31,648 nt of DNA from SURF-13 sp038924245 (GCA_038924245.1 JBCKVB010000011.1:1-31648), one strand, 5' to 3'. Shown: positions 7,589-15,696, numbered from the stretch's first letter. Translations and numbers: made by a program. The notes: generated by a model not told the origin, from the letters alone.

Positions 7589-8133
7589 TCGTTGGCGTCG
7601 AAGGCCACGATCCGAGCATAGGGCAACATGCCCTGCATGCCGACGGAGGTGACGTATTCGTTATGGTTGGTGAGGTAGTTATGCAGTTTCGGAGAGTGTA
7701 GCTTATTGGCCACCAGCTGGGTTTGTGCGCCGGGCGGGTTACCGCCGGCATGTTGCACCGCCATGACAGGCGCGGGTGCGGCGGCGAATTGCACTGTTCG
7801 CGGCGGGGCGGTCTGTACGCTCAGCACCGCCACTGCCGCGATGGAGGCGGCGACCGCGAGGCCGGTGAACCATTTCAGGGCTGGCATTCCGGGCCGGAGG
7901 GCGCGCGGGGCGAATACAACGGGTTCGGATTCCAGGGCCTTGGCGACGCGCTCGCACAGACAGGTTTTCACCTCCGCGCGCCCGCTGCCGCGCAGTACAG
8001 CGCCGATCAGGTGATAGTGCCGCCAGCAGTGGCGCAACTCGGGCTCTTGTTCCAGTGCCGTAATGAGATGGCCGGCCTGGGGGTCCTGCACCTCGCCGTC
8101 CACTAATGCGGATATTTCTTCTTTACTTGCCAT
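7585..8133 (-). CDS. rseA: Anti-sigma-E factor RseA (MucA)
   Basis: 182 residues from ATG 8133, with AGG about 8 nt upstream; an in-frame GTG at 8142 would add three residues. The N-terminus KEEISALVDGEV and the short helical cytoplasmic domain (HCWRHYHLIGAVLRG) match the RseA N-domain that clamps sigma-E. One membrane helix follows at about residues 85-106, then a periplasmic tail of about 75 residues that would bind RseB and be cut by DegS/RseP. It lies 31 bp after rpoE and overlaps rseB by 4 bp, so anti-sigma and co-anti-sigma are translated together. Four Cys/His residues in the cytoplasmic part could bind metal, but no clear zinc motif is formed. Confidence 0.88.
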   Translation of the reverse strand: MASKEEISALVDGEVQDPQAGHLITALEQEPELRHCWRHYHLIGAVLRGSGRAEVKTCLCERVAKALESEPVVFAPRALRPGMPALKWFTGLAVAASIAAVAVLSVQTAPPRTVQFAAAPAPVMAVQHAGGNPPGAQTQLVANKLHSPKLHNYLTNHNEYVTSVGMQGMLPYARIVAFDANE

Positions 8134-8164
8134 AGCCTGCACCTGTCTATATGTCCATGATAAC

Positions 8165-8740
8165 TCAATCCAGCAACGGCTTTAACTTGTGGTCTATCGC
8201 CTCGCGCGCGCGGAAGATGCGTGAACGCACCGTGCCCACCGGGCAACCCATGGCCGCGGCGATCTCCTCATAACTCAAACCCTCCAACTCGCGCAGCGTG
8301 ATGGCGGTACGCAAGTCGGGCGGCAACTGTTCGATGGTGTCGAACACCGTGCGCCGTATCTCGTCGGTGAGCAGCAGATGCTCCGGTGTGCTGTTTTCCT
8401 TGAGCGCCGGCTCATTGGCCAGGTGCTCGGCGTCCTCCATCTCGATGCCTTCCGCCGGCGGCCTGCGTCCCTGGGCCACCAGATAATTCTTGGCCGTGTT
8501 GTCGGCGATGCGGTACAGCCAGGTATAAAACGCGCTGTCGCCGCGAAAATTGGGCAGCGCCCGGTACGCCTTGATGAACGTCTCCTGCGCGATATCCTGG
8601 GCCTCGCTAGGGTCGCGCACAAATCGCCCGACCTGCTTTATAATCTTGTGCTGGTACTTGAGCACCAGCATGTCGAACGCCCGCTTGTCACCCTGCTGGA
8701 CACGCCGCACCAACTCCTGGTCAATCGTTCGCTCGGCCAC
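8165..8740 (-). CDS. rpoE: ECF sigma factor RpoE (AlgU/AlgT)
   Basis: 191 residues, the usual length. The GTG start at 8740 is supported by AAGGGGA 8 nt upstream. Region 2 (LVRRVQQGDKRAFDMLVLKY, AQDIAQETFIKAYRALPNF, SAFYTWLYRIADNTAKN) recognises the -10 element and core polymerase; region 4 (LPPDLRTAITLRELEGLSYE, CPVGTVRSRIFRAREAI) recognises the -35 element. It directs the envelope-stress regulon. It is the first gene of rpoE-rseA-rseB-degQ, divergent from nadB as in E. coli and Pseudomonas; no rseC is present. A sigma-E-like promoter precedes it, implying autoregulation. Confidence 0.96.
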   Translation of the reverse strand: MAERTIDQELVRRVQQGDKRAFDMLVLKYQHKIIKQVGRFVRDPSEAQDIAQETFIKAYRALPNFRGDSAFYTWLYRIADNTAKNYLVAQGRRPPAEGIEMEDAEHLANEPALKENSTPEHLLLTDEIRRTVFDTIEQLPPDLRTAITLRELEGLSYEEIAAAMGCPVGTVRSRIFRAREAIDHKLKPLLD

Positions 8741-8786
8741 TTAAGGCGTCCCCTTGCGGTCGCGGGCAATTGCCAGTGCTGCTTCA

Positions 8787-8813
8787 ATAGACTGCCTCAA
8801 TCCTATATAGTTC
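8787..8813 (-). promoter_or_regulatory. sigma-E-type autoregulatory promoter of rpoE
   Basis: On the minus strand GAACTA (begins at the complement of 8813) and TCTAT (complement of 8787-8791) are separated by 16 bp, against the known sigma-E consensus GAACTT-N16-TCTGA. The predicted start near 8780 gives a leader of about 40 nt before the rpoE GTG. Confidence 0.6.
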
Positions 8814-8905
8814 GCGTTTACCGCTGAATTTGTCTTATCCATGAGCCATTTAAACCAAGTCTTGATGCATTATGACCGCAAACCACCGCTACGCCAACCC
8901 GCCGC

Positions 8906-10582
8906 ATGAGCACTGAGCATTTTTCCGACGTGCAGGGACGCACTAGTGTCGCAGGGAAGAGCGAAGCGAAGGGATCCAGGATGCCGGGAGCGACCGACGT
9001 GCTCATTATCGGCAGCGGCGCGGCTGGACTCAGTCTAGCCCTGCGTCTTGCGCCTTCGGCCAAGGTGCACCTGGTGAGCAAAGGCATTTTGCGCGAGAGC
9101 GCGAGCCTGTACGCGCAGGGCGGCGTCTCGGCCGTGCTGCACAAGGACGACTCCATCGCCTCGCACGTCGAGGACACCTTGAGTACCGGCGCCGGACTGT
9201 GCGACCCGGACATCGTGCGTTACACCGTGGAGCACGGGCGCGAAGCGGTGGAGTGGCTGATCGCGCGCGGCGTGCCGTTTACCAAAGAGCGGCAGCCCGA
9301 CGGCGGCAATGATTATCACCTGACCCAGGAAGGCGGCCACAGCCACCGGCGCGTAATTCACGCGACGGACGCCACCGGCCGCGCCATCGAGACTACCCTC
9401 GAAGCGCAAGTGCGCGCCCACCCGAACATCAGCCTGTTTGAAAACCACATCGCCATAGACCTCATCACCGCAGTCAAGCTGGGCCAAAAATCGCAGCGCT
9501 GTCTGGGCGTGTACGCCCTGGATCGTGAGGCCGGTCACGTGGTGACGTTGCGCGCGCGCTGCGTGGTGCTCGCCACCGGCGGCGCGGGCAAGGTGTACCT
9601 TTATACCAGCAACCCGGACGTCGCCACCGGCGACGGCGTCGCCATGGCCTGGCGCGCGGGCTGCCGCGTGGCCAACATGGAATTCATCCAGTTTCATCCC
9701 ACCTGCCTGTATCACCCCAAGGCAAAGTCGTTTCTCGTCACCGAGGCGGTGCGCGGCGAAGGCGGGCGGTTACTGCTGCCGGACGGCACACCGTTCATGC
9801 ACAAGTTCGACCCGCGCGGCGAGCTCGCCCCGCGCGACATCGTGGCGCGCGCCATAGACCATGAAATGAAGCGCCGGGGGCTGTCTTACGTACATCTGGA
9901 TATATCGCATAAACCGGCGCAGTTCATCCGCGAACACTTTCCCAACATCCACGCGCGCTGTCTGGAGTTCGGCTATGACATGACCAGAGAGCCGGTGCCG
10001 GTGGTGCCCGCCGCGCACTACCTCTGCGGCGGAGTGATGACCGACCGCCACGGGCGCAGCGATATTCCCGGCCTGTACGCCATCGGCGAGGTGGCGCACA
10101 CCGGCCTGCACGGCGCCAACCGCATGGCGAGCAATTCGCTGCTGGAGTGCTTGGTGTTCGCCGCCGCTGCGGGCGCGGACATCCTCACACATCTGGCCGA
10201 GGCCCCCCCGCCCACCGCGCTGCCCGCGTGGGATGAAAGCCGCGTGACCGACTCCGACGAGGAAGTGGTTGTGTCGCACAACTGGGACGAGCTGCGCCGC
10301 TTCATGTGGGATTACGTCGGCATCGTGCGCACCAACAAGCGCCTGCAACGCGCGCAGCACAGAGTGAACCTGCTGCTGGGCGAGATCGCCGAGTACTATT
10401 CCAACTTCCGCGTCAGCAACGACCTGATCGAGTTGCGTAACCTAGCGCTGGTGGCCGACCTCATCATCCGTTCCGCGCTCGCGCGCAAGGAGAGCCGCGG
10501 CCTGCATTACAACAAGGATTATCCGGACATGGAGCCGGCGGCCGTGAACACCGTGCTCACCCCGCCCAATTACAACATCTGA
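8906..10582 (+). CDS. nadB: L-aspartate oxidase, with an in-frame repeat in its N-terminus
   Basis: 558 residues. It oxidises L-aspartate to iminoaspartate, the first step of NAD synthesis, using FAD. Seen: the dinucleotide motif DVLIIGSGAAGLSLAL, YAQGGVSAVL, the succinate-dehydrogenase-like IHATDATGRAIE, EFIQFHPTCLY, EAVRGEGG, RDIVARAID, the FAD signature GLYAIGEVAHTGLHGANRMA with SNSLLECLVFA, and the C-terminal HYNKDYP. Residues 8-30 are encoded by an inserted repeat; removing 69 bp would give MSTEHFSDVLIIGSG, a normal NadB start. An ATG at 8981 inside the repeat, just before DVLIIG, could be used instead of 8906, where no ribosome-binding site is obvious. The gene converges on ygfX with a 13-bp overlap. 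Confidence 0.95.
   Translation: MSTEHFSDVQGRTSVAGKSEAKGSRMPGATDVLIIGSGAAGLSLALRLAPSAKVHLVSKGILRESASLYAQGGVSAVLHKDDSIASHVEDTLSTGAGLCDPDIVRYTVEHGREAVEWLIARGVPFTKERQPDGGNDYHLTQEGGHSHRRVIHATDATGRAIETTLEAQVRAHPNISLFENHIAIDLITAVKLGQKSQRCLGVYALDREAGHVVTLRARCVVLATGGAGKVYLYTSNPDVATGDGVAMAWRAGCRVANMEFIQFHPTCLYHPKAKSFLVTEAVRGEGGRLLLPDGTPFMHKFDPRGELAPRDIVARAIDHEMKRRGLSYVHLDISHKPAQFIREHFPNIHARCLEFGYDMTREPVPVVPAAHYLCGGVMTDRHGRSDIPGLYAIGEVAHTGLHGANRMASNSLLECLVFAAAAGADILTHLAEAPPPTALPAWDESRVTDSDEEVVVSHNWDELRRFMWDYVGIVRTNKRLQRAQHRVNLLLGEIAEYYSNFRVSNDLIELRNLALVADLIIRSALARKESRGLHYNKDYPDMEPAAVNTVLTPPNYNI
8933..8995 (+). repeat. Protein-coding interspersed repeat, copy A (in nadB)
   Basis: 63 bp beginning CAGGGACGCACTAGTGTCG and ending ATGCCGGGAGCGACC. 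It is bounded by GACGTG (8927-8932) and GACGTG (8996-9001); the match extends to CCGACGTG if the last two element bases are counted. The period is 69 bp, a whole number of codons. A second copy with 4 mismatches over 62 bp lies at 22124-22185. Its terminal parts GTCGC and GCGAC are inverted, but the whole is not a strong palindrome. Confidence 0.85.
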
Positions 10583-10995
10583 AGCCGTGCGCGCAGCTTG
10601 CGCGAACTCTCCGCGTCCAGTGCATCGGCCAATAACACCACGGATTGCTGCCCTCCAAAGCGCCCGCCGCCGAAATTGAGCAGCACCAGCCAGGGGCTGA
10701 CGTAACTGCCCGGTTTGAGCTGCGCGCGCTGCTCTTTTCCGTCCGCGTGTATTAAAAGCCAAGTGTCGTCGCACTCCCACACCAGGCGCGTAATCGCGCG
10801 TTCGCCACGGCGCAAGGCATGATGACGAACGTTGATTACCAAGCTAAGCAGCAACGCGCCCGCCAAAAATATCCGCCACCACCAGGCCAGCGGCAACAGG
10901 ACAAGCAAAGCCAGCGCTCCGCCGTGCGCCACAACCAGCAGCGCGGCGAGCCCGCGTGAAGGCCGTAATTCCAGATTAAGCGGAACCGGAAGCAT
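10570..10995 (-). CDS. ygfX: YgfX-like membrane protein
   Basis: 141 residues from ATG 10995; a TTG at 11031 would add 12 residues, and neither start has a clear ribosome-binding site. Two adjacent hydrophobic helices (about residues 17-34 and 36-52) are followed by a soluble beta-rich domain with LVWECDDTWLLIHADGKE and the C-terminal LADALDAESSRKLRARL, which resembles the end of E. coli YgfX (LAADSMDEAEWRDLRRIL, from memory). YgfX (CptA) is described as an inner-membrane protein affecting FtsZ/MreB and as partner of SdhE. Position between nadB and ygfZ supports the call. The usual upstream partner gene sdhE is not present: only 63 bp separate this gene from divergent ygfZ. Confidence 0.72.
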   Translation of the reverse strand: MLPVPLNLELRPSRGLAALLVVAHGGALALLVLLPLAWWWRIFLAGALLLSLVINVRHHALRRGERAITRLVWECDDTWLLIHADGKEQRAQLKPGSYVSPWLVLLNFGGGRFGGQQSVVLLADALDAESSRKLRARLQML

Positions 10996-11024
10996 GGTGC
11001 AAAGCGTGCTTTGCGTCCGCCCCC

Positions 11025-11053
11025 CTGTCAAGTCATGCCGGTCAGGTTACAAT
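11025..11053 (+). promoter_or_regulatory. sigma-70-type promoter of ygfZ, start site at or next to the ATG
   Basis: CTGTCA (11025-11030) and TACAAT (11048-11053) are spaced by 17 bp. Transcription would start near 11060, at the ATG 11059, implying a nearly leaderless mRNA. Confidence 0.5.
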
Positions 11054-11058
11054 AGGAC

Positions 11059-12105
11059 ATGCACTCCGAGTGGAAGACATTTTTACAGGCGCGCGGCGCG
11101 CTCGTCGCAGAGGACTGCGTGCAACACTTCGGCGCACCGCAGGCCGAGCTTGAGGCGGCAACATCGGGCGACATATTGGCTGATTTGTCACATCTCGGTC
11201 TGATTGAAGCGCGTGGCGCGGATGCCTTCGGTTTTTTACAAGGGCAATTGAGCAATGATTTAAGCACGGCAAGCGAAACGCGCGCGCAATTCAGCGCCTG
11301 GTGCAGCGCCCAGGGGCGCGTGCTGGCGCTGATGATGGTGTTCAAGCGCGACGACGCCTATTACCTGCAACTGCCGCGCGAGATTCTAGAGTCCACTCTA
11401 AAACGGCTGCGTATGTTTGTATTGCGCGCGCAGGTCACACTCACGGATGTGAGTGATGCGCTGCTGCAAATCGGGCTATCCGGCACACAAGCCGCGGACC
11501 TGTTAAACAGCCGGTTTGGCGGGGCTGCGGCCCGTGCGCCGGATGCGCCCTATGCCGTAGTCCAACACGAGCAAATCAGCATCGTGCGCCTGCCGGGCCG
11601 GACGCCGCGCTTCGTGCTGATCGGCCCTTGTTCCGCACTGCGCGCGGCATGGGAGAAGCTCTCCGCCGCGCTGACGCCGACGGGCGGCGCGCCCTGGAAG
11701 CTGCTGGATATCCGTGCCGGCCTCCCCGCCCTGTACCCCGACACGCAGAATCAGTTCATCCCGCAGATGCTCAACCTCGATGCGCTCGATGCGGTGAGCT
11801 TCACCAAGGGCTGCTATCCGGGCCAGGAGATCGTGGCGCGCGCGCGTAATCTGGGCGAGGTGAAGCGCCGTTTATATCTCGCTTCGGTTCAGTCCGAAAC
11901 CGCACCCCATCCCGGTGCTGCGTTATACGCGCGCGAAGGCGCGCAAGCCGTGGGACAGGTTATCAGCGCGCAAGCCTCTCCCGCAGGGGGGGTTGACCTG
12001 CTCGCCGTGGTGCAAACCGGTCAGGCCAAGCCGGACAACGTGCATCTCTCCGGCCTTGGCGGGCCGCTGCTGCATTTTAGTATCGTTGAAAAAGATTCCG
12101 GCTAA
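11059..12105 (+). CDS. ygfZ: tRNA-modifying/iron-sulfur maintenance protein YgfZ
   Basis: 348 residues. The folate-binding GcvT-like fold is indicated by LADLSHLGLIEARGADAFGF, LQGQLSNDL, FSAWCSAQGRVLALMMVFKR and the diagnostic K-G-C-Y-P-G-Q-E at residues 250-257 (Cys252), which is strictly conserved in YgfZ. The protein uses tetrahydrofolate to sustain iron-sulfur enzymes such as MiaB and succinate dehydrogenase. The C-terminal barrel (RRLYLASV onward) is complete. It is divergent from ygfX. ATG 11059 is the first start; AGG lies only 2 nt upstream, so initiation may be on a leaderless transcript. Confidence 0.93.
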   Translation: MHSEWKTFLQARGALVAEDCVQHFGAPQAELEAATSGDILADLSHLGLIEARGADAFGFLQGQLSNDLSTASETRAQFSAWCSAQGRVLALMMVFKRDDAYYLQLPREILESTLKRLRMFVLRAQVTLTDVSDALLQIGLSGTQAADLLNSRFGGAAARAPDAPYAVVQHEQISIVRLPGRTPRFVLIGPCSALRAAWEKLSAALTPTGGAPWKLLDIRAGLPALYPDTQNQFIPQMLNLDALDAVSFTKGCYPGQEIVARARNLGEVKRRLYLASVQSETAPHPGAALYAREGAQAVGQVISAQASPAGGVDLLAVVQTGQAKPDNVHLSGLGGPLLHFSIVEKDSG

Positions 12106-12533
12106 GGCTCATGTCCGGTCCTCTGCTGCCGATAGAGCTATAAAGAAGCGAGCGTGGTCTCCATGGAAGAAACCGCGGAACAGGTACAGGCGATGCAGCG
12201 CCTGCTGGCGGACTGAGCCCGGGATCACGCTTAATCTCCGCATCACCGGCAGCGTCCAATCTGCTATTGCGCTTAGGACTATCTTTGTGTATAATTCGCC
12301 GGTTCTGTGTATGCAGTCTTGATATATGGAACATACGCGTCTCTGATCTCTCTCCGGTTTTATACCGCAGGTTTCCTGACTAGCGACGTATAAGGAACCT
12401 GGCGGTCATCCCCAGCCACTGCGGCGCCCGCCCCTAACAGTTCGCCACACAGTTCGTGCGCAATCCGTTAAGCCCCGGTTTATTTTTATTTACTTTTTAA
12501 ATCCGCGCGTGGACCGCGGGTGAGGATACTATT
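12106..12533 (+). other. Long intergenic region: possible gene remnant and rhlE leader
   Basis: No complete gene. A short open stretch, 12136-12216, would encode a 26-residue end (KEASVVSMEETAEQVQAM and a few more) and looks like a gene tail, but no start belongs to it. A perfect TATAAT lies at 12290-12295. After it comes a leader of about 235 nt with an imperfect hairpin (CAGGTTTCCT near 12368 pairing with AGGAACCTG ending 12401) and AT-rich sequence at 12480-12500. Confidence 0.5.
12267..12295 (+). promoter_or_regulatory. candidate promoter of rhlE
   Basis: TATAAT at 12290-12295 is a perfect -10 hexamer. The -35 position with 17-bp spacing reads TTGCGC (12267-12272), matching only the TTG half. 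The predicted transcript has a 5' leader of about 235 nt before the TTG start codon. Confidence 0.45.
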
Positions 12534-13865
12534 TTGTCATTTCAATCATTAAATCTTGATGCAAGACTGTTGCGCGCCATTGAGGCGAGCGGCTACACCA
12601 CCCCTACCGAGATTCAGAGCCAGGCCATTCCGGCGGCGCTGGCGGGCCGTGACCTGATGGCCTCGGCGCAGACCGGCACCGGCAAGACGGCGGCGTTTGT
12701 TTTACCCGCGCTGCAGCGCCTGCTCACGGCTTCCACAAGCCAGGGCCGCGGGCCGCGTCTGCTGGTGTTGACTCCCACGCGGGAGCTCGCCGCGCAGATA
12801 CTGGAGTCCGTCAAACGTTACGGCAAATTTGTGCAGTTGCGCACCGGCGCCATCGTCGGCGGCGCGCCTTATCCCGCCCAGGAAAGACTGCTGCGCGAAA
12901 AGCTGGACATTATGGTCGCCACCCCCGGCCGTCTGATTGATCACATGGAGCGTGGCCGCGTGGATTTCTCGCGCGTTGAACTGCTGGTGCTGGACGAGGC
13001 CGACCGCATGCTGGACATGGGCTTTATCGAGCCCGTGGAACTCATCAGCAAGGCGACGCCGAATACCCGCCAAACGTTGCTTTTTTCCGCGACGCTGGAG
13101 GGCAATGTAACAGGGCTCGCAAAGCGGCTGTTGAAAGACCCGATGCGCATCCAGGTGGCGCAGGCGCAGGAAAAACACACTCAAATCACCCAGCACATGC
13201 ATCAGGCCGACGACGTGCGCCACAAACGCCGCTTGCTCAACCACATCCTGTGCGCGCGCGAGCTTACCCAGGCCATCGTGTTCACCTCCACCAAGCGGGC
13301 TGCCGATGAACTAGCGCAAGACCTCACCGCCGACGGTCATGCCTGCGCGGCGCTACACGGCGACATGAAACAGGGCGCGCGCAACCGTACCGTACAGCGC
13401 TTGCGCCAAGGGAGCGTCAAGGTGCTGGTCGCCACCGATGTCGCCGCGCGCGGCCTGGACATCAGAGGCGTGAGCCACGTCATCAACTTCGACCTGCCCA
13501 TGGTGGCCGGAGATTACATTCACCGCATCGGACGTACCGGCCGCGCCGGAGCCTTCGGCACCGCCGTGTCGCTGGTGGGCCCGCAGGACTGGGGCAAGCT
13601 CGGCGGCATTGAACGGCTCACGGGCGCGCGCCTGGAACGCCAAGTACTGCCCGGTCTCGAACCCAGCGTACCGGAATCCAGAGCATCCCGTCCGGCCGCC
13701 CCGCGCCGTGGCAATGGACACAAGAGCGCCGCGGGCAAGGGCGGCAACTTCAAGGGCGGCTTTAAACCGGCTTTCGACAAGAAGAGCGGCAGCAATAAGG
13801 GACGTTTCAACGCCCCCTCCTCCGCCCGTTCCGGCAACCGCCACAGTGCCGACCGGCGCGCTTGA
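12534..13865 (+). CDS. rhlE: DEAD-box ATP-dependent RNA helicase RhlE
   Basis: 443 residues. The start is TTG at 12534, supported by TGAGGA 7 nt upstream and by the typical RhlE beginning MSFQSLNLDARLLRAI. Motifs in order: Q motif GYTTPTEIQSQAIP, I AQTGTGKT, Ia PTRELA, Ib TPGR, II DEAD, III SAT, V ARGLDI, VI HRIGRTGRAG. The C-terminal 65 residues are a basic, Gly/Ser/Lys-rich tail (KSAAGKGGNFKGGFKP and on) that would bind RNA. It unwinds structured RNA in ribosome assembly or mRNA decay in the cytoplasm. TTG start and long leader suggest post-transcriptional control. A MITE-like element begins 5 bp after its stop. Confidence 0.93.
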   Translation: MSFQSLNLDARLLRAIEASGYTTPTEIQSQAIPAALAGRDLMASAQTGTGKTAAFVLPALQRLLTASTSQGRGPRLLVLTPTRELAAQILESVKRYGKFVQLRTGAIVGGAPYPAQERLLREKLDIMVATPGRLIDHMERGRVDFSRVELLVLDEADRMLDMGFIEPVELISKATPNTRQTLLFSATLEGNVTGLAKRLLKDPMRIQVAQAQEKHTQITQHMHQADDVRHKRRLLNHILCARELTQAIVFTSTKRAADELAQDLTADGHACAALHGDMKQGARNRTVQRLRQGSVKVLVATDVAARGLDIRGVSHVINFDLPMVAGDYIHRIGRTGRAGAFGTAVSLVGPQDWGKLGGIERLTGARLERQVLPGLEPSVPESRASRPAAPRRGNGHKSAAGKGGNFKGGFKPAFDKKSGSNKGRFNAPSSARSGNRHSADRRA

Positions 13866-13869
13866 TGTC

Positions 13870-14029
13870 TTAAGGAAACTCTGAAAAATCCATCCCTGGA
13901 TTTTTCAGAGACGAAAAACAAAAAATGTGATTTTTGTTTTTCTTCATTTCTCAAACACTGACGTGTTTGAGAAATGGCGGTGCGTCCCTGCACCGCACGG
14001 AACCTCTGAATAAATCAGAGGTTCTTTAA
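13870..14029. repeat. MITE-like element 2 (160 bp): five tandem hairpins
   Basis: Bounded by TTAA at 13870-13873 and 14026-14029. The ends TTAAGGAAACTCTGA and TCAGAGGTTCTTTAA are inverted repeats, 13 of 15 matching. Five perfect stems follow one another: 13879-13892/13897-13910 (14 bp), 13913-13924/13931-13942 (12 bp), 13945-13958/13963-13976 (14 bp), 13977-13983/13990-13996 (7 bp) and 14000-14009/14015-14024 (10 bp). No coding capacity. It lies in the 3' untranslated region of rhlE. Confidence 0.8.
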
Positions 14030-14049
14030 AGCAGTAGTTTGGTAAACCG

Positions 14050-14077
14050 AAAGCGGGGCGCAAGCCCCGCTTTTTTT
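14050..14077 (+). terminator. Rho-independent terminator after rhlE (possibly bidirectional)
   Basis: Stem AAAGCGGGGC (14050-14059), loop GCAA, GCCCCGCTTT (14064-14073), with seven T at 14071-14077 on the plus strand. On the minus strand the stem is followed by only three T, so it may act weakly for lysS, which ends 21 bp away. Confidence 0.8.
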
Positions 14078-14097
14078 ATGCGCAAGCATCCCTCAGC

Positions 14098-15600
14098 TCA
14101 CGCCTCCGGGCGCATGTGCGGGAACAACAGCACGTCGCGGATCGAGGGCGAATCGGTAAACAGCATTACCAGCCGGTCTATACCGATGCCTTCGCCCGCG
14201 GTGGGCGGCATGCCGTGTTCCAGGGCGCGGATGTAGTCTGCGTCGAAGTGCATGGCCTCCTCGTCGCCCGCCTCTTTTTCCTGCACCTGCTTGCGGAAGC
14301 GCTCGGCCTGATCTTCGGCATCGTTTAATTCTGAAAAGCCATTGGCGATTTCGCGCCCGCCGATGAATAATTCGAAGCGGTCGGTGACGAACGGGTTGTG
14401 CGCGTTGCGGCGCGCGAGCGGCGATACCTCAACCGGATGTTCGGTGATGAAGGTCGGGTCCTTGAGCTTCGCCTCCACGGTCTTCTCAAAGATTTCCATC
14501 TGGATTTTGCCCAAGCCGTAATTGGGTTTGAGCGGGATGTTCAGCGCGGCTGCGGTCTGGCGCGCGCGCTCCGGCGACTCCACGTCCGCCGCTTCAAGCT
14601 GCGGATTAAAGCGCAGGATGGACTCTTTAAGCGTCAGGCGCGTAAATGGCTTGTCGAAATCATAAGTCTCGCCTTGATAAACGATACTGGGCTGGCCGCT
14701 GACCGCTTGCGCGAGCGAGCGCAGCATTTCTTCGGTCAAATCCATCAACTCATGGTAGTCCGCGTAGGCCTGATAAAACTCCAGCATGGTGAATTCTGGA
14801 TTGTGCTTGGTGGAGAGACCCTCGTTGCGGAAATTGCGGTTGATCTCGAACACGCGCTCGTAACCGCCCACCACCAGACGCTTTAAATACAGCTCCGGCG
14901 CCACGCGCAGGAATAGTTGCATATCGAGCGCGTGATGATGGGTGATGAACGGGCGCGCGGTGGCGCCGCCGGGGATGGCCTGCATCATGGGTGTTTCCAC
15001 TTCCATGAATTGGCGCGTCTCGAGAAACTGGCGGATGAAGGAAACGATGCGCGAGCGCACGCGGAAGGTGTTGCGCGCCGGTTCGTTCATGATGAGATCG
15101 AGATAGCGCTGGCGGTAGCGCGTCTCCTGATCCACCAGGCCGTGAAATTTTTCCGGCAGCGGACGCAGCGCCTTGGTGAGCAGGCGCAACTCATCCACGC
15201 GCACCGAAAGCTCGCCGGTTTTGGTTTTAAATAATGTGCCCTCCGCGCCGAGGATGTCGCCCACATCCCACTTTTTGAAATCCTCGTATACCTCGTGCAA
15301 CGCGTCGCGTTGCACGAACAACTGGATGCGCCCGGACATGTCCTGCACCTGGGCGAAGCTGGCCTTGCCCATCACGCGCTTGGCCATCATGCGCCCGGCG
15401 AGCTTGACGCGCACCGGCTGCGCCTCCAGCGCGGCGTTGTCCTTTTCCCCGTACTCGGCGTGCAGCTCGCCTGCCAGCACGTTGCGCCGGAAGTCGTTCG
15501 GAAACGGATCGCCCTTCTCGCGCAGCGCCGCGAGTTTGGCCCGGCGCTGGGCTATTTCAGCGCTTTCGCCGGAAGAGATATTGTTATTTTCGTCGTTCAT
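14098..15600 (-). CDS. lysS: Lysyl-tRNA synthetase, class II
   Basis: 500 residues from ATG 15600, chosen because TAGGT lies 7 nt upstream and MNDENN is the usual type of start; an upstream in-frame ATG would add 12 residues. The N-terminal OB-fold anticodon domain (VKLAGRMMAKRVMGKASFAQ, VGDILGAEGTLFKTKTGEL) is followed by the catalytic core: RYRQRYLDLI, motif 1 around FLETRQFMEVETPMM, motif 2 FEINRNFRNEGLSTKHNPEF, and motif 3 GIGIDRLVMLFTD with SIRDVLLFPHMRPE. It charges tRNA-Lys in the cytoplasm. In many gammaproteobacteria prfB lies directly upstream of lysS; here the upstream neighbours are a toxin-antitoxin pair and mobile DNA, suggesting an insertion at this point. Confidence 0.97.
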   Translation of the reverse strand: MNDENNNISSGESAEIAQRRAKLAALREKGDPFPNDFRRNVLAGELHAEYGEKDNAALEAQPVRVKLAGRMMAKRVMGKASFAQVQDMSGRIQLFVQRDALHEVYEDFKKWDVGDILGAEGTLFKTKTGELSVRVDELRLLTKALRPLPEKFHGLVDQETRYRQRYLDLIMNEPARNTFRVRSRIVSFIRQFLETRQFMEVETPMMQAIPGGATARPFITHHHALDMQLFLRVAPELYLKRLVVGGYERVFEINRNFRNEGLSTKHNPEFTMLEFYQAYADYHELMDLTEEMLRSLAQAVSGQPSIVYQGETYDFDKPFTRLTLKESILRFNPQLEAADVESPERARQTAAALNIPLKPNYGLGKIQMEIFEKTVEAKLKDPTFITEHPVEVSPLARRNAHNPFVTDRFELFIGGREIANGFSELNDAEDQAERFRKQVQEKEAGDEEAMHFDADYIRALEHGMPPTAGEGIGIDRLVMLFTDSPSIRDVLLFPHMRPEA

Positions 15601-15696
15601 ATGTGTACCTATCAAGCATTTTGGCCAAGACCGCATCAGGCTTATGTCGCTCTTGGCGCACTTTTACACCCCGTCTGGCCAGGCTTGGAAAAAACA

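Noticed and set aside
10996..11058. sdhE expected between ygfX and ygfZ
   Set aside because: Only 63 bp are available and neither strand encodes an SdhE-like sequence, so it is absent here.
12163..12216. Small gene starting at ATG 12163 (17 codons)
   Set aside because: No ribosome-binding site, and a short helical tail-like sequence; mentioned only as a possible remnant in the intergenic entry.
13870..14029. CRISPR-like array in the repeat after rhlE
   Set aside because: The hairpins are different from each other, with no repeated unit or spacers and no cas genes.
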